DNA of 64,000 bases from Icerya purchasi (lineage: Eukaryota; Arthropoda; Insecta; Hemiptera; Monophlebidae). The translations under genes were made by a program, and so were the position numbers. The stretch covers positions 225,925,064 to 225,989,063 of the forward strand of contig CM077115.1 of NCBI GenBank assembly GCA_039619475.1, read 5' to 3'. The notes under the pieces were generated by a model that saw nothing but the letters and a program-made list of their open reading frames with translations, was not told where the DNA came from and made no database searches. Below are positions 35,001-48,000 of this stretch, in pieces (the first letter of the stretch is position 1; each line of letters starts with the position of its first letter).

Positions 35001-36849
35001 CTGTTGCAATTCGATGTTCGTTTGACGTCGTTGACTAATTAACACATGTATCGTGTTGTTATTTTTTCTTTTTTCTCGCTCTAGCGGTACCATACTATTT
35101 CAGAGTTAATTTTTGGTGGCTCCGTCAGAACTCATTTGAAAAATATTACAGATATTTTCGAAAGTTGGCGAAACTCTGGGCATGAAATAGGTTTTTTTTT
35201 CTTTCTAAAAGCGGTGATAAATTTTTTAAAGTTTGCTTTAATCGACGATATTTGTTAGCGATAGAGTGAGGGAAACAAGCGACGAATTTACGAGTTGATC
35301 ACGAATTTCAGTCACCGGTTTGAAAATTTTAATAATCGGTTTTTCAAAGTTTACCGAGCAGAAAAAAACGAAAAAGAACACAAGAGCAGAGAAAATAACG
35401 TTTGAAAAAAGAAGAGTGCTCGAATGTACAGGTGAACAAGTGGAATACGTTTGTAGAATGCGTCGGCACAGATTGTCTAGAGAGACTGATGTGGTTGCCT
35501 ATGCCCGAAAGGTATAACAATAGCCTCTAGGTTGATAGGCTTCGGCGAATAGATCGACTCTGTGACCTCGATCTACATTGCGCGTCGAATCTGAATTTAC
35601 GGCGACGGGAAATTAGACTTTTACGGTAGTCACGCTGAATCTACCGTTCGACACGTTCGATAGAACGGTCGGGGGTTATATCGCGTCAAAAAGTCCGCAG
35701 ATGTGCTTTTTAAAATGGTGGAAGAATTTTCGCGCGGCCGTTCAATGAGCCAGATCATTTAGCGGCGCAATTCGCACAGGAATTTAAGCTAAAGAATTTA
35801 AATTATACTCGTAATTCCGCTTTATCGTCGTTAAACTGTCCGTTGATAGTATTTCTGGCGAGAGTTTCCTTTCGATGACTATCGATCTGTAACGTATAGT
35901 TTTAACCCTCTTAGCAACCTATTCCGTCGATCAAAATTTTGTCCGTTAAGAAGGGATATTGAAAAACTTTTCTGGCCAAATATGTAACGAGCTGTTCATC
36001 TTCGAATCGAGCATCATCTGCTAAGATCAACCGAGTCACCGGTATACTTTAACAAAACCGAATCTCTGTCCGTGAATTGTTTCGCTCTTGCATCTTTATT
36101 AATTTCGATCGTTTGAAAATTTCGCTCATTGAATTTTATCGATCGCTGTCCGTTGTATTTATTTGTCTTTCTTTTTCCCCTTCGCTTTTCTCGTCGCAAT
36201 TTTTTCGACGATAAAATCGGTTATTGAAAATGTAAAAATACGGATAGAGATCAAGAACGTTCCCTCTTTTTTCACCTGCCACTTCCTTTCTTCACTTCAG
36301 ATTTCTGCCGCTTTTTATTAAAAAGCGTCATTTAATGTCTTTTTTTTGCAACATTCTGACAATTTCGATCGCGCACATTCATTCTTTCGTGAACTAGTTT
36401 TAATAGTAGATAAAACTGCTGGCGAAGATTTATCATTAGTTATGCTATGGACCACCGTGGTGGCGTGCCCAGTGATTTGGAAAGTTATAATACTTTCCAC
36501 CTATCAATACGATTTTTAAAAAATGTTAGAAACGTTATTCAAGTGAGCAAAAATATTTTTAATATTTTTTTAATAAAATTCGGCTATAAAATATTAAGTA
36601 CAATTATAGCTCTTAACATTATTTGTTTACACTAGTATATGTTAATTCTACACTATGCATAAATACCGTCATATCATCTTCTTATATTTAAGCATTACAA
36701 TTACCCCCCCCCCCCATTTAATATTGAAATAATGTATTTACATGGCTGCCTGAGAAGTAACGTAGATAAAAAAGAGTTACAAATTAAATGCACTAACATA
36801 AAATATTCCATCATAAAATGTGATATATATATATATATATACATATATA
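32087..36849. other. Non-coding stretch with a GC-richer island at about 33.1-34.8 kb
   Basis: 32087-33140 is AT-rich; the open frame at 32790-33032 has no motifs I recognise. From about 33140 to 34830 GC content rises, with CpG-containing sequence and short opposing frames (33524-33820 plus, 33567-33773 and 33761-34051 minus). None is convincing. 34840-36849 is mixed, with a poly-C tract at 36704-36715 and (TA)n at 36824-36850. No conserved exon structure was recognised. Confidence 0.4.
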
Positions 36850-37116
36850 AACTCGGTCATTTTGGCCTCGCAAAGGGCTGTGCCCCTTCACCCCTTTTCT
36901 TTACATTGCTGTCTCTTTCCTTTCTATATTTTGTATAAAATGATCAAAATTTACAACGTAATTCTAAATCAGTTCCTATGAATATAATAACATAATCACA
37001 AAAATCCTATCCTAACATTTAACTTTCATTACATAAAATTAAGACATTTTTTTGTTACATAAAATTAGGACATTTTTTCTAATGGGGGGTAGCCAAAGAA
37101 TTACGTTGTAATTAAT
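36850..37116 (-). mobile_element. Hairpin-family element, copy 3 (short form)
   Basis: On the plus strand it runs from the A-end (ACTCGGTCATTTTGGCC, then CAAAGGGCTGTGCCCCTT) to the B-end (GGGGGGTAGCC, then AAGAATTACGTTGTAATTAAT). Orientation is given on the assumption that B is the 5' end. The 3'-side module TTTACAACGTAATTCTA is present at 36949-36965. Only two or three internal ACATAAAATTxGGACATT units remain. It ends in (TA)n and is immediately followed by copy 4 in the same orientation. Confidence 0.86.
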
Positions 37117-37133
37117 ATATATATATATGTATA

Positions 37134-37608
37134 AACTCGGCCATTTTGGCCTCGCAAGGGGCTGTGCGCCCCTTGACTCCTCTTGCTTTCATTTCTGTCT
37201 CTTTCTCTTCTATACTTCGTATAAAATTATCAAAATTTACAACGTAATTCTTACTGGCATCAACACAAAAAAAAATATAACATAACCATAAAAGTCCTAT
37301 TCTAACATTTAACTTTCATTATATAAAATTAAGACATTTTTTCGTTACATTTTTCGTTACATATTTCATTACATAAAATTGTGACATTTTTTAAATAACA
37401 ATAACAAAAATCCTATAAAATATAACAAACGTTACATAAAATTTGGACATTTTTTTGGGACATTTTGCGTTACATAAAATTGGGACATTTTTTTGGGACA
37501 TTTAGCGTTACATAAAATTGGGACATTTTTCTGAGACATTTTTTTGGGACATTTTTTTGGGACATTTTTTCGAATGGGGGGTAGCCTAAGAATTACGTTG
37601 TAATTAAT
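37134..37608 (-). mobile_element. Hairpin-family element, copy 4 (complete-looking form)
   Basis: This copy is the clearest single unit. The A-end begins with CTCGGCCATTTTGGCCTCG and CAAGGGGCTGTGCGCCCCTTG, followed by the pyrimidine-rich stretch, TACTTCGTATAAAATTATC, and module TTTACAACGTAATTCTTA (37235-37252). It then has ACTGGCATCAACACA and the internal array of six or more ACATAAAATTGGGACATT-type units. The B-end closes with GGGGGGTAGCCTAAGAATTA and ACGTTGTAATTAAT. Length is about 475 bp with no coding capacity. A Tigger-like MITE begins 8 bp later. Confidence 0.88.
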
Positions 37609-37615
37609 ATAAGTA

Positions 37616-37979
37616 CAGTAGAAATTCTTTTATCCGTCACCCTCGGGACCAGGCCTATGACGGATAATTGAATAGACGGATAATAGAAATTTCATTACAA
37701 ACGTGCACAGTTACATATATAGTACTGTACTAGATTTTACATAATTTGGGAAAGAAATGAAACAAAATGTTTAATTGGATAACATTTAGAGGACGGTATT
37801 TTTATTTACAAATTTAGTATAACATGGTACAATATAGTAGTACATACCTAGGGGGTAAAATGTCTCTACGTCAAATTGTTTACATTTCTAAAAAATCCGT
37901 AATTTTCTTAAAAAATCACAAATTAGCAATTTTTACAGTGGCGGATAACAGAGAGTGACGGTTAAAAGAGGTTTTACTG
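37616..37979. mobile_element. pogo/Tigger-like MITE, 364 bp, TA target duplication
   Basis: The left end reads CAGTAGAAATTCTTTTATCC and the right end is its imperfect inverse, GGTTAAAAGAGGTTTTACTG. Both are flanked by TA (37614-37615 and 37980-37981). The subterminal words ATCCGTCACCCTCGGGACC and ACGGATAATTGAATAGACGG follow the CAGTARAACCTC...ATCCG style of pogo/Tigger ends in the Tc1/mariner superfamily. The interior has no transposase, so mobilisation would need an autonomous relative elsewhere. Confidence 0.83.
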
Positions 37980-39079
37980 TATTCTAAAATTTATATACCT
38001 ATATAAAACGGACATATGATTTTCTTCTAGGTAACAAACTAGTGCAAACAGTTCAAGAATTATTGTTAATAATAGTTTACAAGTGACACATTATTTACAA
38101 AATAAACTGGAGGGGAATAATAATATTTCCATTGTTACAGTTTCTATCAGTTTAAATAGGATTATGAGTAATCTGTTCAAATAGTTGAAATTAAATCTGT
38201 AATTGATACGAGTGCGCTAATTGTATCCTGTTTCGGTATAGGATTAATGCTCGATTATTTTTGGGGGGTTAGAAAGTATTTCAACGATTTTACCCCATTT
38301 TGGACTGTAGTCCGGTAAAGACATATATCTCACCGGCGCATTATTTATACAATATACCGTTGTTATAGAGAAGAGGCAAAAAAACGGGCTTAGAAATGCG
38401 GTAAAGTATTTTTTGGAAAAAACGCCCTCACCCATTTAAGATGTTAGTACTATGTTCTAATGAACTTCGTTAATATTCACTTGCAGAATAAAAAGTAATA
38501 TACGTATGCGGCGTTTGTGATGGTAAAATTTAAAAATACACTAAAGGACAGTGCACTTCAAAAAAAATTATACGGTGACTAATCAGTAGACAGCAGGAGA
38601 TGTGTTTTTGGAGAAAAATTAAAGATTAGTATACTGTAGAACGAAACAGAACATATATTTAGCTAAGTACAGTAATACAGTATATATAGACATAAACTGC
38701 GTACCAGCTCGAAAGAGACTTAACCGCATTACATTAGTGATAAAAAAAAAGTAGAACGCTTACATATTGTTGGCGAAAACATAAATACTATACAAAAAAT
38801 AAAGGGCAAAAAGTATAACAGAAAGCACCCAAAATAATCAAAATTACAGCCAATTTATACCATTAAAAGCATTACTTAATAATTTAGCGGTATCACTGAC
38901 TAACTAAATTGTGTTTAATCCGATGATGCTTAAATTTACATCCGGGCTAGCTGCTCGGAATTGTAATCGCCTATATTCCTCTGATAAATATATTGTTATG
39001 GTAGGAACAGCGATGAAAAATGTTTTCTGCTGTGTTAATTATAGTCTTTTACACATAAGGGGGCAACTATAACTAATTA
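37980..39079. other. AT-rich non-coding stretch
   Basis: A short minus-strand frame (38244-38435) lacks motifs. No repeats beyond simple AT-rich words were seen. Confidence 0.45.
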
Positions 39080-40710
39080 TGCGTATTATCAATTTTAGTC
39101 CAGCGGGGACCTTTAAAATACACCTACAACACCTATTTTGTAGTAATTTAAATTAATTAAAATCGGAGTTTGAAATCAAGCACCAAACACTAGAGAGCTG
39201 AGAATAAGCCAACATTGGTCTAATAATTCTTTTATAGATAATAAGCTTGTTTGTAATGTTTTTAAGAAAGATCTTCGATTAATAATTGGGTACAAGGCTG
39301 TCATAGCTCTATTTGTTTTCGCTTCAGTGTGTTTTAAGTGTTCCTTAAAAGATAATCTCTTATCTAGAGTTACAGTTAGATATCGAATATGATCAGCTAG
39401 TCCTGGTGTTTTAAATACTCAGTTGACTTGAGAAAATGAGGTATTTACGAGTAAGAAAGTATATAGCTTCTGTTCTAGTTGGATTAATTTCGATTTTCGA
39501 TTTTTCCAAAAATTTTAAAACCCGAGAACTGTGCAGCTGCAAACGATTATAAATAGTAGACGTTTCATATGAGCCACAATATAATATAGCAGTATCATCA
39601 GCATATAAAGCCATACTCTCGTGTGTTGCAGCTGAAGGAGATCGGACAAGTAGACTGAAAAGAGAAAAGGCCTCAGCACACTACTTTGACTGCGACGGCA
39701 GTTCTGGTCATTGATTTAGCATCTTGTAGGGAAATGTAAAAATTACGTAAATAACTTCTAATTAATTTGCTTAGATATCTTGGAAAATTATATTTTAACA
39801 TTTTGTAAATCAGCCCGTTGTGCCATGTCGAATGCTTTTGCAATTGTGTGTTTATTTCCACATTACAGTTACGCGTAACATGATCAGCGATCCTAGCAAC
39901 TTGATGCGTAGTAGAATAACCTGGCCTGAAACCAAGTTGCTTCACTGGAAGTATGCTATTACTATCGGCGAATTTACGAAGCCTATGTAATATGATTTTT
40001 TCCGCTATTTTGCTTAAGTTGCTAAGCAAACTAATAGGTCGCACATTATTCACTTGGGAAGAGTCATTCCCTGGTTTAGGTAGTATCATTGGATTTTGGC
40101 TACTTTCCAGGACTTCGGGAAATAGCCGAACTACATTGTAGCATTGATTATGTACGTTAACTCTAGTGTAACCCCTTCCGTGGAATCTTATTAGATATTT
40201 TTGCCGGAATATTATCATCAACACAAGAAGTTTTTTCTTTAGATTTCTTGAGGTACATTAATATTTCAGCAGGCGAGACAGGACAAAACTCAGAATGGGA
40301 CATAGGAGAACATGTAATGCTATTGAAAGCAGAACTAGTTAATAAACGTCGTTTTACTGTATTAGTAACTAAATTATTTTGATATGTAGACGCGAGCACG
40401 TTTTATGAATATTTGGGTAGTACTCGGCTAACAACTCTGCTTTTGCTTGATCCTTATAAAGATACTTCTTAAGATCAGAATCAAATAGCGGTGGAATCAC
40501 TCCATAGCACTTATCCCTCGAACAAACTTTCCATAAACTTTTATCTGATGCATTAACATTCGCCAGAAATTTTTGAGATTTATCATTTTTGGTTTTGCTA
40601 AATAAAAACCTGACTATTTTTGTTGAAATTTTGATTGCAATTTTCAGATAGCCAGTACACTGTAGGAAGCACTTGGAAAAAGAACAAGAAGAAGAATTAA
40701 CAGACACAGA
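39080..40710 (-). pseudogene. Decayed Jockey-like LINE reverse transcriptase, minus strand
   Basis: From right to left: linker text (KSLWKVCSRDKCY, YKDQAKAELLAEYY, about 40540-40410) and a pre-RT block (SPAEILMYLKKSKEKTSCVD, DDNIPAKI, about 40285-40205). RT motifs follow: VRPISLLSNLSKIAEKIIL (about 40060), LGFRPGYSTTHQVARI (about 39940-39885), LIRSYLRNFYISL (about 39765). A frameshifted LFSLL block leads to the catalytic ALYADDTAILYC (39614-39575). The thumb follows (DKRLSFKEHLKHTEAKTNRA and INRRSFLKNITNKL, about 39370-39250), and traces of a LAYSxxxVW block end near 39150. The block between GFRPGYSTTHQ and YLRNF has lost the FxDxxKAFD core. The order and wording are those of the Jockey clade. 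Stops and frameshifts make it inactive. Confidence 0.88.
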
Positions 40711-43700
40711 GATAATTCAATTCTACATTGTGCATAATCAAAAAATTTCTCGATTACATGCTTCACTGTCGAGTAGCAATAATTCGCGATTAGATGAAGG
40801 CAATTTTATTAACCTTTATAGCAGGCAGCTAAGTGTATCCTGATGCATTTATTGAAACCTTAAAAACACGAAAATAATAAAATATATACAATGTAACACT
40901 TATTTCATCCTTTTATCTATGTTATATAATTCGTAACAAATATATTTATTTAAATTAATATGGATATATATTTATATATAGAATCGATCTTTCAGACTTC
41001 ACTATAGAAGATCCTCTCAGATAATATATAGCCTTCGATAATTCATATGGAAAAGTCGGATTTAATTGTCCGCGTGATTTTTAAAAGTTTCACCGATAAT
41101 CGATACAAAATTATTATTACGCGAAATGGCTACATCATTTTTCATATAATATCGGGAAAATTGGTAATTAATGTAATATATTACAAACTAAATTATCCAA
41201 GTTAATAATAATTCCTAGGCATAATTTTGATATAAACTGAAATTCGGATAAAATTGGATAAGTTCTTTTTTTTTATGAAATTAATCAAAACAATTCCCAA
41301 AAGAATCACTTTTGCTTATCTCTGTTAGTTTGTAGTTATTTGCTTTTTGTGAAAAATTCATTTTTACTGTTAAAAAAAACAAAAAAAAAAAATGTATATT
41401 AAAATGTAGCATAGAAATTTTTACTAAGTTGACCGCTACGTTGCGAAACCTTTTTCATACCATGCTGATTTTTCTATTTTGCGATATCAGTTCGTGTAAC
41501 CGACATAATTAATCGGAGTTTGGATAGATGAGTTTCTACTATACGTAGTATCGAGTAAAGGAAGCTACGGGCGCAGTACGCGCTTATTTATTAGCAGCGG
41601 AAATCTAATTAGATTCCATGTTCTGAATTCTTTCAATAGAAAAATATCGAACGTCTTTGTCTTCCTTAAAATCGAGCAATGACAGTTTATTTGATAACTG
41701 AAGGAGTAATACACATATAGGGTTGTACAATGCGTAAGTGTTATGTCTATTCTTTTGGGGGCTTCCGGATTCACTTGTTGGCCTAGCGCAATGGAGTATG
41801 CTTTGTATCTGTTCTGTCGGGAAACAATTTTTGGGGTGTTTGAGAATATTTTTCGGTTTAACTTTCGCGCTATTGTTATTGTTTTATTTTATAATAAAGC
41901 AGTTTGAAAGGCGTACTGTCCGGCATACCTTCCGAACCATGTTTAATATTCCTTCAGATAAGTTACACGTTTCATCAGTTTGCTTTTTAATTTTTTTCAC
42001 GAAATTATTTCTTCAGATTGTCCGTATTTATGAGGTTGTACACGCACGTACATAAGCATTTACAGATATGTGTATGTGTTCACACTGACCTGTTATTCGG
42101 GAAAGAAGACTATCGGGAACCCTGCTGTTTTCACAAACACTGTACTAATTAATGATGTATGCTTGCACAATGTAAGATTAAAATCACCGATGTATTATAA
42201 TTTCTTACGACTTGAAATGAAACTACCGTCACAAATGGAAGGGTGTGTTTAGACGGTTAGCAGCCAAAGTGAAGTTCTACATTAGCCTGTGCTAGAGTCG
42301 ATATCGTATTTGTAAGGAAAATAAGAAAATAACTAGACGGCGAACTGGTTTTTAGATTAATGGACTGTATTACGCATTAATACAACGTTATCAGTGCTGG
42401 AGGAATTAGCGAGTTGGCTTACCCGGCATGCAGCATCATTGATAAGGATCATTCATTTCGGATGGTTAGCTGCGAGATTTAGTTAACCAGCGCATACAGA
42501 CTAGTAGCCGTATAGTTAATGAAAAATGTCGTCATTAATCTATAATGAAACCTCGACTTACTCACTGCCGATATCTCGCTGTTTGCCTTTTTGTTTTTTT
42601 TTTTCCGGCTGCCTGATCGTTTGTTTATTTTCAACCGGACAAGCACTTTTCCACGCCGTGCCGCTATTACCTCGTTAATACTGATAACGTTAATAATTCA
42701 TCGTCCGCTACAAATTTAAAAATAATCGCTTTGAACCCGACTCACCGTTTCAACTGGGGGCAAACACGCTTGATAAAACTCGAGATTAATTTACCGAACG
42801 AAGATGAGCTAAAATTCAGATAGCTCTGAATAGCGCAAGATTATCATTATCAACGCGCTATTTGGTGAAATCGGTTTGGCAGCAGCCTCATTCTGGTCCT
42901 GAAAGGGACGTTTTGATACATTCATCTACAAGATACACATGTAGAGTATGACTGTTAACTTCCACGTAGCGGACAGAAGCCGCTGCTACCTAAACAGTAT
43001 GCTTAGCATAATTTACTTTTTTGAACTTACACGTGCGACTGAATTGACTAAATTGTAACATTTTGTGCAGTAGCGCAGCCTATAATTCCAGATATGATTT
43101 TGAGTTGAAAGTTGAACAAACTGTCGATATACAGAACACTTTTTTACTTCGAACAGCAGCATAATTTAGGGTACTGGTTAAAGTTTTAAAAGGCAGCTCT
43201 CCCCGCGTATGTCCTTAGAATTCTCTCGATACTCTAGAATTGCATCTTTGTACTTTTAGCTTTTGGCTTTTGCGTTTCTCGGATAAAAAATACGTAAACT
43301 CGAATTTTTGTTCAGTTTAGGATTAGCGAATTTACGAACAGTTCAACTGATATATCCTCTTTTTTAAAATAGGACTGTAAAGTCATCGGCGTAGGTACAG
43401 AGACGGATCTTCTCTCTGAACTGACTGTCGTCGTTGTCACCAAGGCATTGTGAGGCAAGTCGTTCTTTGGTGTCTGCACCGACTTTAATTCCTGTTCAGT
43501 GTAGCGCACAACATTCTGTTTTTCAACGTGATTTCTGAAATCTTCGCGAATAAGAGATCTTTTCTATCGTTTCATAAACCTTCGGTAACAACAACAATTG
43601 ATGACCAATTGAGTAAATTCCGCATTCGGATTGACGAACTAGCGACTTTTGTAAGGAAATATTCCGTGAGCCATCGATTTCGGTTTCTTGTCCGAAACGC

Positions 43701-45844
43701 TTGGTTTGCTTCGTTCTGACGTTGTCAATGGTCATTTTTCACGGGTTTTTATGGCTGATTCTAGTTCCTGAATTGTCCCAAAAATTATTCTTTTCCATAT
43801 GTACACATTGCACATAGAGAACCTTCTTTATTTTTCCATTTTACACGAGCTACCTCGCAACCTGCTTTGCCGTAAAATTTCTATATTTTACGGTTCTCTT
43901 AATTTGTTACCGTCGGGACTTGACGTTTCCTATTGTTTCTAATTATGTGCCTATTTCTTCGAGTAGTGTTATTTACTTCGCAGTCTCATTATACCATCCA
44001 TCAGTCTATCTGCAATACTTGAAGTGCCCTTTGGATTCTTCTCAAAGTTCTGCCGCGATACAATTTCAACAAAGTCGCAAACGATGAATTTAAACCAGAA
44101 ACAACACAATGAGTATGACGGTCTCGTTCTTTAACCGAAACAATTGTAGAACCAATCTTATGTAAATTTATCGTAACATTTGACCGATTTCCTATTTCAA
44201 ATTTGGACTCAAATTCACCTCAGTTTACCGTGTAATGTGATTAAATGTTCTCTTGAAATGCATAATTAGTGTGGTCTTTCAGTGATTTATGTGGCCTTAC
44301 CGTACCGTTAATGTACGTAATTTTTATCACGCGTGATGGAAAGATTAATATACCCTTTTGTCTGTGTTGCGTTCAAAAATAAAAACGGGAAGTTCCCGGT
44401 CACGAATCAAATGACAAGAGTTGTTCGCTGCACACCGCTACAGAACCTTATTTCCATTTTGGCCGTCTTCCGTATATAATGTACTCGTAAGTACGGCTTT
44501 TGAAACCCCGCGTTTATTTTGATCTGAAATTTGATAAAAATGAAACTTGTTACGGCTATTGAACGGTTCCGATTCAAATTTTATTCCTACGTTTCCATTG
44601 TCATTTAGATTTTGAGTACTTCCGTATTTATTATACAGTGTCTAGAGTGGCTAATTCCATCTATTTTCGACTATTGGCTTGATGTACTACAAAATGCATT
44701 TCATATCTGTTGCCTTTGCAGAGTGTTTCGCTATCATCGTCCGTTTATTCAATGTCAGCCCTTCGGTATTTATCGAAAGTACACCGAAAGCTGACCCAGA
44801 TAAGAGCCGTTTATTTTCTCAATTTTCTCATCTTATCCTTATTCTTTTTACTTTCGTTCCTTCTGCTCTTCTTTTGCGCGGGTTTGGTATGTACGGGACA
44901 CAAAAGTCACACGAGGATCATGAATATTCTTCGTGAGCATGTTCCGTTATTCTGTTACCCGGGGTACAGTAAATTTATGTTTCTTCCATGTCTAAGCGAA
45001 ATAATGTAGGTGATTTTTTTGCAGCAATGGATGTTATCACGCGAGCAAGATACGCTAACCGAAAAATAGAATTGTTATTTAAATGTTTAAAAGAAAGAAA
45101 TAATTTTTTTTTATCTGATTATTTTAATTTTGTTCGCTTTATCGAAAGTTTACAAAATGTACTTACGACTTTATACGCTTTTTTTTTTTCTTCTTATTTA
45201 AGACTCTTCAATTCGAAAAAACTTTTAGGGCAGACTTATTACACTATTTTCTTACGCATATGTATATATATATAAAATTGAAGATCTCGCGCCATTATTA
45301 GCTTTTCTATGTTATCCAGTCTTCACATTTGAAAATAATTCTAAACAATAATGTTAACAGTTTGATATTCCAATTTAATCCTCTCTTCCGATCTGGAAAC
45401 TCTTTTCTTGCATCTGTTTAGTGATCATTACAGTCTCCACATATTTCTCAATACTCACCGTATCTTCCACTCCACTTAACCAGGCTTCATAGTCAACTAC
45501 TTACTGTTGCATCTCTTCCCGATAAGACTGAATGTGTTGCAGTATAAAAATGTATGATAATCATTATTTATGACTTAAAATTTGTTCAGATATTCTCTGA
45601 AATTATCGTGACCAATTAAGGTTGGCCACACATTTTTCTTTTATAGCCTGTGATTTATATTTTGAATTAAACTGAATGTTCTTTGTAATCATTTTTATAT
45701 TGTTTTTGCCATACATGCTGGTGTATTTTGCGTGTATTTTCTTGTCTGATTTCTGTTTTTCCATTTTTTTTTTTTCATTTTGTATTTATTAATTTATTTA
45801 TTTATTTTTTGACATAAAATAATACTAATATTATTTTATATATT
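40711..45844. other. Long AT-rich non-coding stretch
   Basis: Several short frames occur (41738-42055, 43528-43719, 44612-45009, 44988-45275 plus; 43312-43509, 43523-43735 minus). They overlap each other or use hydrophobic AT-rich codons and show no domain I recognise. 42580-43000 is slightly richer in GC. Nothing else specific was found. Confidence 0.4.
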
Positions 45845-45849
45845 TTCTT

Positions 45850-46085
45850 TTGGGCATGCCAGTGGCTTTGACCCAACAACTACAGAAATTATAGAAAGGG
45901 TTAAATAGAAAGACGATTAGAAATAGAAGTTAGGAAACATTGAAGTATAGGAATTATATCTGGAGATGAGAAGGAAAGGACAAAGGAAGAATTTTAAGGA
46001 GCAGGAGGACCATACTTTGTTATAGATTTTCAATCTAAATATGTAAGAGAACATGACAGTGTTCTGCATGCCGATATAATACTTA
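45850..46085 (-). mobile_element. Second copy of the 3' tail of the neighbouring RNase H-bearing LINE
   Basis: Starting GGGCATGCCAGTGGCTTTGA and continuing with CCCAACAAC, AGGAAAGGACAAAGGAAGA and AGGAGCAGGAGGACC, this segment is a diverged copy of 46137-46300. Both have their T-rich (minus-strand poly-A) end on the left. So a second, heavily 5'-truncated or decayed member of the family sits directly next to the larger fragment in the same orientation. Confidence 0.75.
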
Positions 46086-46106
46086 AGTGTTTTCCTCTGT
46101 TCTTTT

Positions 46107-47954
46107 TTATTTTTATTAATTTCTTTTTTTTTGGGCGCGCCAGCGGCATTGACCCAACAACAAGAAAACTAAGCTAAGAAATTAAATAACTAAGCGGTCC
46201 GAAATGGACGCAACAAAGGACAGCAGTGCGGACACCACAGAAGATAAAGGAAAGGAGAGGATAAAGGAAGAGTTATAGGGAGTAGGGAGACCTAATGACA
46301 GGAGCTGACTGTATAAAAGGTAGCGATTATTAAGAATAGCAGGACACTCAAAGAAAATGTGATTAGCATCACATGTACGAGGAGGATCACAATCGTGAAG
46401 AGAACAATCAGGAGAAGGCGATAGAGCAAATCGAAAGCTAGAGGAAGGGAGGAGAGAATGATTGATCCGGAGACGAATTAGGGAGACAATAGAAGAGCGA
46501 CGACTGAGAGGAATAGAATGGAACTAAGACAGGGGACGAGGAATTGGCTGAATGAAACGGTAATGAGAATGACGATTAGAAAATAGGGAGGGATAAATAT
46601 CCTGCCAAAGTCTGGCGTGATTGGAGGTGGATAAGGAAAAGATATCTGAAGAAGGGAAATGGTTGAGGAATGAATCAAGGCGACCAGCAGAACGAGCCAA
46701 AGAATCGGCTGCGTCGTTGCCATCAATTCCGGAATGACCGGGGACCCACAAAAAATCAATGAGAATAGAACGGGATGACTGCAAAGTGGAGGTAAAAGAA
46801 CGAATTGAGAGAATAATATTATCAGAGGAATGTGAAGGAGGAGAGGATAGGGCTTGAAGGACGCCCTTAGAGTCCGAAATAATGAGGAATTGGGAAAGAT
46901 CGCTTAAAGAGGAAATATAAGAGATAGCCTGAAGGATAGCGATCGACTCGGCAGAAAAAATAGAGCAGAAGGAAGGAAACCGGAAGGGCTCAGAATGTCG
47001 AAGAGACGGAGCAGTAAACGCACCACCCACGCTGTCCTCGCTCTTGGAACCATCAGTAAAGATCAATACATGAGCAGGAAAAGAGGAATTCAACAAATGA
47101 AGAAATTCATGGTTGACTGCACCGTGAGAGGAGGAATTGGCTCGAAGTGGGAGAGAGGAAAATTTGATAGGCTGCCATAGGGGCTATTGAAGTCATGAAA
47201 GAAGTACGGGAGAGTGTTGTAGGAAAGGACAACAGGAGAAAAATTAGAAAGACGGGTAGCAATGAGCGACAGGATTGGGATTTTATGAGGAGAAAAACGC
47301 TAGCAGTTTTTGATATATAGATAGGAGGAAATAAGTTTGGACGAGGAGATGGGAAGATGTTTAATTAAGAAGCGATACCCAAGCTGAGAACGGCGAATAA
47401 ACAATGGTTAAGTAATGGACTCTGATAGAACTGCGGGAATGGGGGAGGATTTCAAGGCTACAATGCACAAACGGAGGCAAGAGTTCTGGATCGCGTCAAG
47501 TTTAGTGAGGAGAGACTTGGAGGAATTATCGTAGATAAAGGAACAGTAGTCGAGCTTGAACCGGATGATGGCTTTGTAAAGAATTAGAAGGATAAACGGA
47601 TCGCCTCCCCATCTGAGGGGAGAGAGAGATTTAAGAAGATTAAGTGTCTTTTAAGACAGGATTTATAGAGAAAATTAATGTGCTCATGGAATGTGAGGCG
47701 GCTATTTAAAAAAAGGCCAAGATAGCATATGGAATTCAAAACGGAGATAGGAATACTAGATACAGTGATGCGAGTTAGAGCTTGGTTAAAGGGGCGGAGA
47801 GAAAAAATGATACAAGACAACTTAGTAGGAGAAAGAGATAGGTGAAAACGAGAAAGGGAATTATTAAGGATAGACAGGGAATTGTTCAACTCATCAATAG
47901 CGACGGACAGATTGTCACAGGTGGTATTGACCAGAATGTCGTCAGCGAAGAGGG

Positions 47955-48000
<46 letters not shown>

